36,657 bases of DNA from a virus. Within the stretch, counting starts at the first letter, position 1. Every line of letters begins with the position of its first letter. Positions 27,908 to 35,487 of the stretch are shown here, in pieces. Location of the stretch: positions 1 through 36,657 of the IMG/VR virus record IMGVR_UViG_3300042331_000354. One strand, 5' to 3'. The position numbers were made by a program, and so were the translations under genes. The notes beneath the pieces were generated by a model. It saw only the letters and a program-made list of their open reading frames with translations, did no database searches and was not told the origin of the DNA.

Positions 27908-27913
27908 TATAAT
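27908..27913 (+). promoter_or_regulatory. Housekeeping-type -10 TATAAT before the sigma factor gene
   Basis: It is a perfect TATAAT, but no good -35 TTGACA is found 16-18 nt upstream. No GGTGGCGTTA motif precedes this gene. This fits an early gene transcribed by the host polymerase. Confidence 0.35.
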
Positions 27914-27924
27914 GGGCCATGTGA

Positions 27925-27952
27925 CGGGTCGATGACCCGATTGTTTTGTTTC
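27925..27952 (+). terminator. Hairpin with T-rich tail in the sigma gene leader
   Basis: CGGGTC and GACCCG form a 6-bp stem with a GAT loop, followed by ATTGTTTTGTTT. It could end read-through from the resolvase gene or attenuate the sigma gene 25 bp downstream. Confidence 0.4.
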
Positions 27953-27977
27953 TGAAAAGATTTGAAAGGGCAGTAAA

Positions 27978-28448
27978 ATGCTTGAAGTTCTTGATGTTCT
28001 TGATGGTTTGCAAGGCGTGATTCGGTCGAAACTCCGAGGCGTAGAGGCCAAAATCGACATCGAAGACGTCATGCAGGACGCAGCAATCGCGATCCTCACA
28101 AGATACTCGGCAGCGGCTCGAACCAATGCAGTTTGGACAGCCAAGTCCGCTAGGCGCAAGTGCTGGCGGGATTCCAGGAGGGACCACGAGCGATTGGTCA
28201 ACGGGGGCAACCCGAGGCAGGAAATCAGCTACAACCCGCTAGCCGATCTGATCCGTGGCGAAGAGACCCAGCAACTCGGTCAGGCGATCGAGCAGCTAGA
28301 TCCGGACACGCTGACGGCGATCCGGATGCGGTTCTATGAGGACCGAACCTTTGCGGAGATCGCGCAGCACTTCGGGGTCAGCAACCCAACGGCGGCGGCG
28401 ATGGTTCGGCGTGGCCTGGAAACGCTCCGCGAGGCGATCGGGGAATAA
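27978..28448 (+). CDS. ECF-type RNA polymerase sigma factor
   Basis: This 156-aa protein has region 2 (27-72: DIEDVMQDAAIAIL, then WTAKSARRKCWRDSRRDHER, as in DAEDLVQxxFLxxL...W..xIARN..xDxxRRxxR) and region 4 (103-153: LDPDTLTAIRMRFYEDRTFAEIAQHFGVS with a helix-turn-helix ending VRRGLETLREAI). Regions 1 and 3 are missing, as in group IV sigma factors. It would direct host RNA polymerase to phage promoters; the GGTGGCGTTA motif is the obvious candidate. No anti-sigma gene lies next to it. GAAAGGGCAG upstream serves as the ribosome binding site. Confidence 0.8.
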   Translation: MLEVLDVLDGLQGVIRSKLRGVEAKIDIEDVMQDAAIAILTRYSAAARTNAVWTAKSARRKCWRDSRRDHERLVNGGNPRQEISYNPLADLIRGEETQQLGQAIEQLDPDTLTAIRMRFYEDRTFAEIAQHFGVSNPTAAAMVRRGLETLREAIGE

Positions 28449-28459
28449 GGAGCTAAGCG

Positions 28460-28717
28460 ATGCGGGTACAAAAAACGCAATGCTCAACTTGCATCTACCG
28501 TCCGGATTCGCCCCTGGACCTAAAGAAGCTTGAGGCAGCGGTAGCCGATGGGTACGGTGGTTTCACTGGGCATCGGATTTGCCACCACAGCGACGATGCT
28601 TGCTGTGCTGGTTTCTGGGCCAGACACAAAAACGAGTTTCAACTGGGGCAGATTGCACAGCGGCTCGGGCTGGTCAAGTTCGTGGAAGATGACACGTTGA
28701 GGGACAAAACAGGATGA
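28460..28717 (+). CDS. Cysteine-rich phage protein (85 aa)
   Basis: It starts at ATG 28460 with AAGGAG upstream. The sequence CSTCIYRPDSPL, then HRICHHSDDACCAGFWARH, then a helix QIAQRLGLVKFVEDD, matches a family of small proteins common in phages, in which the cysteines and histidines probably hold a metal. Function unknown. ATGA overlap with the next gene. Confidence 0.65.
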   Translation: MRVQKTQCSTCIYRPDSPLDLKKLEAAVADGYGGFTGHRICHHSDDACCAGFWARHKNEFQLGQIAQRLGLVKFVEDDTLRDKTG

Positions 28718-28965
28718 GCACAGAGCTAGGTTGGCGTCAATGGAAGGTCAGTGCCTACACTGGCAAGAACCGGAATATCAAACTCGGCAGCAGCTACGTG
28801 CTAGCCGACAGCGAACGCGAAGCGATGCAGCTTGGAAGGCGGGCATTGCGTCTGATCGGAGTGCGGGGATCTTTCCAGGTCTCGGCATCGCAGTATTTCC
28901 CCTGGAAGGATTTAGCCTTTGTGGGATTCATTTCTCATGTTGCCGGTAGTCCGGCGAAAGGGTAG
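28714..28965 (+). CDS. Hypothetical protein (83 aa)
   Basis: Start fixed by ATGA overlap. The first part (WRQWKVSAYTGKNRNIKLGSSYVLADSEREAMQLGRRALRLIG) suggests a beta-alpha fold of the kind seen in small phage regulators. No family recognised. Confidence 0.6.
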   Translation: MSTELGWRQWKVSAYTGKNRNIKLGSSYVLADSEREAMQLGRRALRLIGVRGSFQVSASQYFPWKDLAFVGFISHVAGSPAKG

Positions 28966-28969
28966 AGCC

Positions 28970-29137
28970 ATGAGCAAACCGACCGACTGGATCGAAGCGC
29001 AGACAGCCAAGCTACTAGCAACAGCTAAGCGTTCGGGGTACTTCCGCGAAGTAATCCAGGACGCAAAGCACTTCGAGTCGCAAGGGTACGTTTGGGATGT
29101 TGCGTTGGCGATGGCTTGCGGGTACTGGTGCTCATAA
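28970..29137 (+). CDS. Small hypothetical protein (55 aa)
   Basis: It starts at ATG 28970, 4 bp after the previous stop, with GGTAGAG upstream. Mostly helical (DWIEAQTAKLLATAKRSGYFREVIQDAKHFESQGY). It ends 19 bp before the methyltransferase start. Confidence 0.55.
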   Translation: MSKPTDWIEAQTAKLLATAKRSGYFREVIQDAKHFESQGYVWDVALAMACGYWCS

Positions 29138-29156
29138 ACGAAAAGGAATCGCAGAA

Positions 29157-30578
29157 GTGACCTACACGCTACATCATGGGGATTGCCTCGAAGTCCTGGC
29201 TACCTTGCCCGATTGCTCGGTCGATTGCTGCGTAACATCGCCCCCGTACTTTGGCCTTCGTGACTACGGGCATGACGCGCAGATTGGGTTAGAGCCTACG
29301 CCTGACGAGTTTGTGTCGAAGTTGGTTGCGGTGTTCCGTGAGGTCCGAAGGGTGCTTCGAGATGACGGGACGCTGTGGCTGAACCTTGGGGATAGCTACG
29401 CAGCGCAGGGTGGAGCGCAGGTCAAGGGAGCCAAGCAAGTCGAAGGGTCGCAGGAGGGTGCGTGGAATGGCGAGACTCGTCGCGCTCCTGGCGGCCTCAA
29501 ACCGAAAGACCTTATGGGCATCCCGTGGCGCGTTGCGTTCGCGTTGCAGCAACCGTACTACACGGGCATCATCAAGAGAATTGAAGATCGAATCTGGCTT
29601 GCGGCGATGCTTGACGCTGAAGGCTGCATGTTCATCCACAAACGTAAAGCGGGGCAGAGCAACGGACAGGGATACGAACGAAAGAACGACACTTATGCAC
29701 CTGGCGTTGAGATTGCAAACACATCGCTGGCCATCATAGAGCGCGTACACAAACTTGCTGGCAAGGGGTCGATTTGTTCGCAAAGCCCCGATCAGAACAA
29801 TCGTCGCAAGCAGGTCATTTACCGATGGAATCTTCGCACCACGGAGTGCCGAGAGTTTGTGCAAGAACTATACCCGCACTTGGTTGGCAAGCAGCAGCAA
29901 GCTCGCATCATTTGTGGTTGTCCGTCATCGGGCGAGCGCGCTGAAGCTGCTCACGCTGCGCTTATATCACTGCATCGAACCGGCGTATCTGATATTGACT
30001 TCGACGCGCCGCCTACCATGTTTGAGCCAGGGTACTACTTGCGGCAGGACATTATATGGAAAAAACCCAACCCGATGCCCGAGAGTGTGCGGGACAGATG
30101 CACCAAGGCGCATGAGTACGTTTTCCTGCTGTCGAAGTCGGAAAGGTACTACTTCGATTTCGATGCGATGCAGGAACCATCAGTCGGCAAGCCTAGCGGA
30201 AATAAATCGAAGTCTTGGGGTAATAACGAAACTGATGTGCGAGCTGACGGGAGTGGAGAAATTGAAACGATGCGTGGTGTTCCTTGGGACGGTAAACCGA
30301 CTCGCAATCGTCGCTCCGTCTGGACGGTAACGACTAAGCCGTACAAGGGCGCACACTTTGCGACTTACCCGCCAGCGTTGATCGAGCCTTGCATTCTGGC
30401 CGGTTCGCGGGAAGGTGGCGTTGTGCTTGACCCCTTCAACGGCAGCGGGACCACAGGCGAGGTTGCGATCCAGAATGGTAGGCGATACATCGGCATCGAG
30501 TTAAACCCCGAGTATCTTGAACTGGCAAAGGCAAGAATCGACGCGGCAATTAAGTATCGTTCAGAGTTTTTATTCTGA
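29157..30578 (+). CDS. DNA (N4/N6) methyltransferase with a LAGLIDADG-like insert
   Basis: This 473-aa protein starts with GTG 29157 after AAGGAA. Motif IV is TSPPY (27-31), motif I DPFNGSG (425-431), the usual order in beta-class DNA methyltransferases. Residues about 132-291 are an insertion between GIPWRVAFALQ and YYLRQDIIWKKPNPMPES, which are normally adjacent. The insert holds LAAMLDAEG (148-156), a LAGLIDADG-type motif, followed by the HKRKAG...GVEIANTSLAIIERV pattern of homing endonucleases. No Cys/Ser or HN-C boundaries of an intein are seen. The enzyme probably methylates phage DNA against restriction. Confidence 0.85.
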   Translation: MTYTLHHGDCLEVLATLPDCSVDCCVTSPPYFGLRDYGHDAQIGLEPTPDEFVSKLVAVFREVRRVLRDDGTLWLNLGDSYAAQGGAQVKGAKQVEGSQEGAWNGETRRAPGGLKPKDLMGIPWRVAFALQQPYYTGIIKRIEDRIWLAAMLDAEGCMFIHKRKAGQSNGQGYERKNDTYAPGVEIANTSLAIIERVHKLAGKGSICSQSPDQNNRRKQVIYRWNLRTTECREFVQELYPHLVGKQQQARIICGCPSSGERAEAAHAALISLHRTGVSDIDFDAPPTMFEPGYYLRQDIIWKKPNPMPESVRDRCTKAHEYVFLLSKSERYYFDFDAMQEPSVGKPSGNKSKSWGNNETDVRADGSGEIETMRGVPWDGKPTRNRRSVWTVTTKPYKGAHFATYPPALIEPCILAGSREGGVVLDPFNGSGTTGEVAIQNGRRYIGIELNPEYLELAKARIDAAIKYRSEFLF

Positions 30579-30593
30579 ACAAAGGGAATCACC

Positions 30594-30764
30594 ATGAGCC
30601 AAGAGCTAGAACTGTACCTCGAGCGCAAAGCTATGTGCATGATCGACGGTGGCCTCGCAGAAGAGCAAGCAGTCGAAATCGCCTACGAACAGATCCGGCC
30701 AATGCTTACAAACTGGATGCCGGATATCATCTACAAAGACCTGAAACGCTTTGGAAAAAAGTAG
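30594..30764 (+). CDS. Small helical protein (56 aa)
   Basis: It starts at ATG 30594 with AAGGGA 7-8 nt upstream. The protein is helical and acidic/basic mixed (ELELYLERKAMCMIDGGLAEEQAVEIAYEQIRPMLTNW), ending in FGKK. It sits between the two methyltransferase genes. No family recognised. Confidence 0.6.
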   Translation: MSQELELYLERKAMCMIDGGLAEEQAVEIAYEQIRPMLTNWMPDIIYKDLKRFGKK

Positions 30765-30842
30765 CATTGCGTTTTTCTGCTTTGTTGCGTGGAGTTTGAT
30801 CTTGCGTTACGCTGTTAGTTCCTTCAACCCTTCCGAGGAATC

Positions 30843-32072
30843 ATGGCGAAAAAGAAAAACGAGCCAAGCAAGTGGCAATCGAAGATCGTTGGACATGGCA
30901 AAGTTCCTGCGTCGCAACTGCTGGCAAACCCGTTCAACCACAGGCGGCACCCTGAGAAGCAGCGTCAGGTGGTCGCAGCGTCGATCGAGGAACTCGGGTT
31001 CATCAAGTCGGTCATTGTGAACCGCTTGACCGGTCACATCGTTGACGGCCATGAACGAGTGATGCAGGCCCTGGGGGTCGGTGAAGAAACGCTGGTCGAT
31101 ATCGAGTACGTCGAACTGAGTCCCGAGGACGAGAAAAAGGCTTTGCTGCTGCTGGATTCGTCAAGCGAGTTGGCGACCGTCGATGCTTCTGATTTGGATG
31201 CCTTGGTCAGTGATTGTGCGTTCGATACGGATGTTCTCAACGACTTTGCGAAGGAAATGCTTGACTCTCTTGGAGTCGGTCCAGAGCCGGAAATTCACGA
31301 GGATGACGTACCAGAGACCCCGGTCGATCCGATTACCAAACCTGGGGATCTTTGGATCCTTGGCGAGCACCGATTGCTATGCGGGGACTCAACTAAGGCC
31401 GAGGATGTTGCACGGTTGATGAATGGGGCAAAGGCAGACCTATGGCTAACGGATCCACCTTACAATGTGGATTACACAGGCAAGACAAAAGATGCGTTGA
31501 AGGTCACTAATGATGCAATGTCCGATCCGGACTTCCGAATCTTCCTTGTTGAATGTTTCACAGCAGCTTTTTCTGTTCTCAAGCCAGGCGCGTCGTTTTA
31601 CGTTTGGCACGCAGATTCAGAAGGATACAACTTTCGTGGTGCTGTCTTTGATTGCGATCAAAAAGTAAGGCAATGTCTTATTTGGAAGAAGCAAACAATG
31701 GTCATGGGGAGGCAGGACTACCAGTGGAAGCACGAGCCATGCCTTTACGGATGGAAGGATGGCGCATCGCATGGCTGGTACTCTGATCGAAAGCAAACGA
31801 CCGTCTTGGAGTTCGACAGGCCAAGCCGAAGCGAAGATCACCCGACGATGAAGCCGGTCGCCTTGATCGCATATCAGGTCGGCAACAGTACAGCACCGCA
31901 GGGTTTGGTCTACGACTCATTTCTCGTCTCAGGAACAACCCTAATCGCAGCAGAGCAACTAGGACGCAAGTGCTACGGTATAGAGCTGGAACCGCGATAC
32001 TGCGATGTCATCGTCAAGCGGTGGGAGAATCTGACAGGCCGACAGGCGGTTCTTGAGAAGGTCGCCCAATAG
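30843..32072 (+). CDS. ParB-domain/DNA methyltransferase fusion
   Basis: Residues 20-110 are a ParB/Srx-like domain (LLANPFNHRRHPEKQ, IVDGHERVMQALGV), residues 170-409 a DNA N6/N4 methyltransferase. Motif IV is DPPY (204-207). Motif I reads YDSFLVSGTT (357-366): position 362 is Val where the family has Gly (DxFxGSGTT). This loop binds the methyl donor, so activity may be altered. Such ParB-MTase fusions are common in phages and prophages. It starts at ATG 30843 after CGAGGAATC. Confidence 0.82.
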   Translation: MAKKKNEPSKWQSKIVGHGKVPASQLLANPFNHRRHPEKQRQVVAASIEELGFIKSVIVNRLTGHIVDGHERVMQALGVGEETLVDIEYVELSPEDEKKALLLLDSSSELATVDASDLDALVSDCAFDTDVLNDFAKEMLDSLGVGPEPEIHEDDVPETPVDPITKPGDLWILGEHRLLCGDSTKAEDVARLMNGAKADLWLTDPPYNVDYTGKTKDALKVTNDAMSDPDFRIFLVECFTAAFSVLKPGASFYVWHADSEGYNFRGAVFDCDQKVRQCLIWKKQTMVMGRQDYQWKHEPCLYGWKDGASHGWYSDRKQTTVLEFDRPSRSEDHPTMKPVALIAYQVGNSTAPQGLVYDSFLVSGTTLIAAEQLGRKCYGIELEPRYCDVIVKRWENLTGRQAVLEKVAQ

Positions 32073-32211
32073 TCATGGCGGGAGCATCTACCTGTAAGAA
32101 TGCCGATAGAGCCCTTCGGATCGCCTCGCTAGGCGTTGCGTTATTGGCCTTGCACCATTTTAGCAACGCTTCGCAAAGCGATCCTGGTCGAAACGTGATG
32201 CGGTCTTTCAT
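32014..32211 (-). CDS. Probable ribbon-helix-helix regulator (65 aa)
   Basis: The N-terminal 42 residues (ITFRPGSLCEALLKWCKANNATPSEAIRRALSAFL) fit an Arc/MetJ/CopG-type fold: strand, helix, turn with T/S-x-S-E, second helix. Such dimers bind operators. The C-terminal tail overlaps antisense with the end of the MTase gene (59 bp, convergent). Ribosome binding site AAAGG is present upstream. It is in the minus-strand operon and might repress the divergent genes. Confidence 0.6.
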   Translation of the reverse strand: MKDRITFRPGSLCEALLKWCKANNATPSEAIRRALSAFLQVDAPAMTIGRPSQEPPVGLSDSPTA

Positions 32212-32242
32212 GGGGAAACCTTTTTATTCATTTTTGGATCGT

Positions 32243-32494
32243 TCAAAGTATCTTTCCGAGCTGGCTTTTCTTCATCGTGTCAATAGCTTCGATCGCGTAA
32301 ATGTGTTCGATCAGCAGCGGTCCAGCAGTTTCCGGTTGCTGTGCGTCGGCGATCTCAAGCAGGTCGGCCAAGGTTCGGAGCCCCTCAACCGCTTTGTAGT
32401 AAGCCTCGCGGATCTCTTGGGCTTGGTGTGCTTCCATAATACGAAAGGTATCTCGAAGGATCTTTTCGTTAGCTTTTTTGTCGCTATCTGTCAT
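32243..32494 (-). CDS. Hypothetical helical protein, minus-strand operon (83 aa)
   Basis: MTDSDKKANEKILRDTFRIMEAHQAQEIREAYYKAVEGLRTLADLLEIADAQ is a helical, charged protein with AAGGAAC upstream, the same ribosome binding site as its minus-strand neighbour. No family is recognised. It is the second gene of a three-gene cluster. Confidence 0.65.
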   Translation of the reverse strand: MTDSDKKANEKILRDTFRIMEAHQAQEIREAYYKAVEGLRTLADLLEIADAQQPETAGPLLIEHIYAIEAIDTMKKSQLGKIL

Positions 32495-32526
32495 GGCGTC
32501 GGTTCCTTTCTGTCGTCGACCAGGGG

Positions 32527-32733
32527 CTATGATTCGCTTTGGTCGAGGAACTTTACAATCGTCGACAGGCGGTGGTTGACCTCGGTTATGTCTCCAACAT
32601 GGCCCCAGTTGATCCCCTCGGTGTCCGGTGCAGGGCAGTCGTGCAGAAGCTCCAAGATCCGGTCTAGCAAGTCCCTGGCTACTAGGTGGGCGTTTTCGTA
32701 TGCGGCGTCGGCGGTTAGCTTTGGCTTGGTCAT
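32527..32733 (-). CDS. Hypothetical helical protein, minus-strand operon (68 aa)
   Basis: The start is the ATG whose complement lies at 32731-32733 (MTKPKLTADAAYENAHLVARD), with AAGGAAC 8 nt upstream; a longer frame to 32904 lacks such a site. The protein is acidic and helical, with VGDITEVNHRLSTIVKFLDQ at the end. Its layout, small protein with a DLLDRILELLH helix, resembles small regulatory proteins. First gene of the minus operon. Confidence 0.6.
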   Translation of the reverse strand: MTKPKLTADAAYENAHLVARDLLDRILELLHDCPAPDTEGINWGHVGDITEVNHRLSTIVKFLDQSES

Positions 32734-32798
32734 TCTCAGGTTCCTTTTGGCTTGTGGTCTTGTGCCGGTCGTTTGCCGGTCATCCTTGCCACGATTGA

Positions 32799-32826
32799 AG
32801 CATAAGAACTGTCGGACGTTTTGCAA
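32799..32826 (-). promoter_or_regulatory. Candidate promoter of the minus-strand operon
   Basis: On the minus strand, TTGCAA (-35) is followed after 16 nt by TATGCT (-10). Because TTGCAA is its own reverse complement, the same hexamer could also serve a plus-strand promoter with TACAAA at 32843-32848 after 16 nt. Both matches are only 4/6 to consensus. Confidence 0.35.
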
Positions 32827-32904
32827 GCGGAGCTTTCGAGAATACAAACAGATTTTTTGATCTAGGCATTTTTTACGAACAACGCTTCCAATCCGAGGCC
32901 ACAA

Positions 32905-33411
32905 ATGACCAAACGCGCCGGAAAGAAGAAGTCACCGGGCCGCAGGAAAACGACAGGCATCAAGCCGGTGTCACCCGCAGTACCGAAAGCGACAGGCGAA
33001 CCGAACCCAGACTCGTTTTTCTGGCCTGAACTGACACAGGCAAACGAGGATCTTGCAATCAAAGCTGGGCGAGGGGACCAAGTAAAACGCCTCAAGGATC
33101 TGCGGCTGGAACTCAGAGCCGTAAACGAACGATGGCCGATACCCGCAGAACTTAGGGAACGGATGATCTTCGAGTCAGCAAGGATCGTCATGGATCCGAA
33201 GGCCGGGGTAAAAGAAAAGCTGTGGGCAAACCGACTGCTGCTCGGAATGGACCAAGCCAACAACAGACCGAGAGACCTTCCGGTACAGATCACCGGCAAC
33301 ACGACGATCACGGTCAACCAAGTCCTGGCGATGCTAGACGGTGGATCCTCCGACGACCTGGACATGCGGGACAGAAAGATTCTGCCGGGGTCGGTCGATG
33401 ACTACGCTTGA
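32905..33411 (+). CDS. Probable small terminase subunit
   Basis: This 168-aa protein lies directly upstream of the large terminase and overlaps it by 14 bp. It is basic at the N-terminus (TKRAGKKKSPGRRKTTG) and helical in the centre (LRERMIFESARIVMDPKAGVKEKLWANRLLLGMDQ). Small terminases recognise the packaging site. Sequence alone does not prove it; gene order does most of the work. Start ATG 32905, after CCGAGGCCACAA. Confidence 0.65.
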   Translation: MTKRAGKKKSPGRRKTTGIKPVSPAVPKATGEPNPDSFFWPELTQANEDLAIKAGRGDQVKRLKDLRLELRAVNERWPIPAELRERMIFESARIVMDPKAGVKEKLWANRLLLGMDQANNRPRDLPVQITGNTTITVNQVLAMLDGGSSDDLDMRDRKILPGSVDDYA

Positions 33412-34837
33412 CCAAGCACGCGAGGCATTCGATAACGCTAGGGCGATGCGGTCACCCCTGCTGATGGCCGAACGATTCAGCAAGGGGGCATGGCAGCGAG
33501 CTAGGCATCTGGCCGTGATTGACTTCGAGTTTCGCAATTTATTGAACGATCCGAATTTAGATATCTTGATTGTCAAATGCCCGGTTCGCCATGGAAAAAG
33601 CGAGTACTTAGCGCACTGGGCACCGGCTTGGTTCTTGCTGCGGAATCCGTACAAAAAAATCATTCTGTCGACCAACACGGCAACGCTGGCGAACAATCAT
33701 TCGCGGTGGGTGCGAGACAAGGTCCACGAGCTTTCACCGATGATGGGACTGGCTGGCGTGGACCCGAACAACTCGGCGGTCAAAAACTGGCGATTGGAAA
33801 AGACGCACGGAAGCTGTCTTTCGGCTGGCGTCGAGGGATCGATTCCAGGGTTTGGTGCTGACCTTTTAATCATTGACGACTACATGAAAAACGCGAAGGC
33901 AGCGTACTCTCAGAGGGTTCGAGACGGTCAATGGGATTGGTTCCAATCAACGAGTTCGACCCGTCTTGAGCCTGGAGGAAAGTGCGTCCTTTTGTGCACC
34001 CAGTGGCACCCGGATGACTTGATCGGTCGGATCGAAAAACAAAAAGATGAGCTGCAATTGAGGGTCCGGTCGATCACGCTCCAAGCCTTGCGCGAGGGGA
34101 CCGAAATAAAGGATCCGCTCGGTCGGGCCGAGGGCGAAGCATTGTGGCCGGAACGCTGGCCGGCAGAGGTCATGCAGCGTCGGAAGCGACAAGCCGGTCA
34201 CTGGTGGGACTCGATCTACCAAGGCAACCCGAAGGGCAGCTCGATGTCCAACTGGCCGGAGTCCTACTTCCAAAATATCTGGGCGCAGGACGACGAATTC
34301 CCGGACCCGCGAAGCTGCTACCTGTCGGCATCGTTCTTGGACCCCTCCAAGGGCAAGAACACTCGAAAGGGTGACTACCAAGCAATGATCTGGATCGGCT
34401 ACCACAACGGTCTGTTCTATGTGGATTCCCATATTGATCGGATGCCGGTCCCTCAGATGCTCCGGACCTATGTTCAGTGGAATAGGGATCGTCGGACGGC
34501 ATTCGTTGGTATCGAAGCAAACGCATGGCAAGACCTACTAGCCGAGCCCTACCGAGAGCTTTGCCAGGAAATGGAGTACAACGCAGACCCGCCGAATCTC
34601 GTCAACCAGACGGTCAACAAGAACGTCAGGATCGAAAGGCTTGGGAAGTGGTTCAGCGATCGCCGGTTCCGATTCAAGCGGACGGCATCGAACGAGAAGC
34701 TGATCGAACAGTGCAAGGCGTTTCCCTACGGGGACCATGACGACGGGCCGGATTCGTTCGAGGCTTGCTTGGCGATGCTTTGCCGATCGGTGGATGCCTT
34801 GCATGGTTTGCACGAAGTTACCGAAACGGAAATCTAG
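33398..34837 (+). CDS. terL: Large terminase subunit (TerL)
   Basis: The chosen start is ATG 33398 (479 aa), 14 bp inside the small subunit gene. Walker A CPVRHGKS is at 61-68, Walker B LLIIDD at 156-161, then the coupling motif region LLCTQWHPDD. The nuclease domain has D315 (FLDPSKG), E373 (GIEANAW) and a late Asp cluster (GDHDDGPDSFEA). This is the packaging motor and headful/site nuclease of tailed phages. Length fits. The protein should be followed by portal genes, but here other genes follow. Confidence 0.92.
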   Translation: MTTLDQAREAFDNARAMRSPLLMAERFSKGAWQRARHLAVIDFEFRNLLNDPNLDILIVKCPVRHGKSEYLAHWAPAWFLLRNPYKKIILSTNTATLANNHSRWVRDKVHELSPMMGLAGVDPNNSAVKNWRLEKTHGSCLSAGVEGSIPGFGADLLIIDDYMKNAKAAYSQRVRDGQWDWFQSTSSTRLEPGGKCVLLCTQWHPDDLIGRIEKQKDELQLRVRSITLQALREGTEIKDPLGRAEGEALWPERWPAEVMQRRKRQAGHWWDSIYQGNPKGSSMSNWPESYFQNIWAQDDEFPDPRSCYLSASFLDPSKGKNTRKGDYQAMIWIGYHNGLFYVDSHIDRMPVPQMLRTYVQWNRDRRTAFVGIEANAWQDLLAEPYRELCQEMEYNADPPNLVNQTVNKNVRIERLGKWFSDRRFRFKRTASNEKLIEQCKAFPYGDHDDGPDSFEACLAMLCRSVDALHGLHEVTETEI

Positions 34838-34853
34838 TTTTTTTCTCGTGGTC

Positions 34854-34863
34854 GGTGGCGTTG
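34854..34863 (+). promoter_or_regulatory. Promoter-like motif GGTGGCGTTG, copy at 34854
   Basis: It follows the TerL stop and a T7 tract at 34838-34844, and ends 43 nt before ATG 34907. Confidence 0.6.
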
Positions 34864-34906
34864 TATCTGCGAACGATTGTTTTTCCATTCATCGCAGAGG
34901 TGTTTC

Positions 34907-35485
34907 ATGGCGTGGGAGTTTACAGACGAGGCCGGTCAGTTCCGATCGGTCGGCGGCAACTATTTGCAGCGGTTGATAAACGACGGGTTGATTACCAAGG
35001 AAACAAGGCTGATTTCGACTCGCAGCGGCAAAAGTGCTTATGCAAAGCACGTAACAGGTCTGCGCTGGCCGGATGAAGATGATCAAGAAAACGTCGAACG
35101 CTTGCTCGACGGGTTTCCGTTATTTTCGGAAGAACCTTTACCAGCAAATGACTGGCCCAAGGAGCCACCGCAAACCGCGACGCCTGTAAACGTTTCCAGG
35201 GACGAGCGAACCGGGATCTTTGATTTAGGGTTCCGGTCGGCTTTGACCCCGGCGTTGGTTTCGGCTCTGTGGGGTACATGGCTGACGGTCGGTGCCGGTG
35301 GGGTTGCTCTGATGGCGATCGGTATGGGGCTGCGGACTCGCTCGGGCGGTTCAGTCCCTCAGATGATCGCTACGGTAGCGGCTTACGCTGTGGCGTATCT
35401 GCTGGCCTCGGTCGTGGTGCGGATCGTGCTGGAGTGCGTTGTGGTTCTGTTTCGGATAGCGGATTATTTGAAAAGGATGAAGTAA
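34907..35485 (+). CDS. Membrane protein with GYF-like and DUF4282-like parts
   Basis: This 192-aa protein starts at ATG 34907 with AGAGG upstream. The N-terminal 50 residues (WEFTDEAGQFRSVGGNYLQRLINDGLITKETRLIST) resemble a GYF_2-type module, which binds partner proteins. After a proline-rich linker come two hydrophobic helices (ALVSALWGTWLTVGAGGVALMAIG and MIATVAAYAVAYLLASVVVRIVL), the layout of DUF4282. Such GYF/DUF4282 combinations occur in planctomycetes. Possibly of host origin; it could be a lysis or envelope protein, but that is a guess. Confidence 0.65.
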   Translation: MAWEFTDEAGQFRSVGGNYLQRLINDGLITKETRLISTRSGKSAYAKHVTGLRWPDEDDQENVERLLDGFPLFSEEPLPANDWPKEPPQTATPVNVSRDERTGIFDLGFRSALTPALVSALWGTWLTVGAGGVALMAIGMGLRTRSGGSVPQMIATVAAYAVAYLLASVVVRIVLECVVVLFRIADYLKRMK

Positions 35486-35487
35486 CG

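Noticed and set aside
29550-30040. Intein inside the methyltransferase
   Set aside because: No Cys or Ser at the start of the insert and no His-Asn followed by Cys/Ser/Thr at its end. A domain insertion fits better.
30765-30842. Degenerate version of the promoter motif (TTGCGTGGAGTTTGATC, CTTGCGTTAC)
   Set aside because: It has a T5 tract and similar bases but the core GGTGGCGTT is not present. Too weak to list.
32075-32860. A 261-aa open frame on the plus strand
   Set aside because: It is antisense to three minus-strand genes with good ribosome binding sites, and its sequence is rich in Ser, Cys and Phe without a recognisable pattern. The minus-strand proteins are more plausible.
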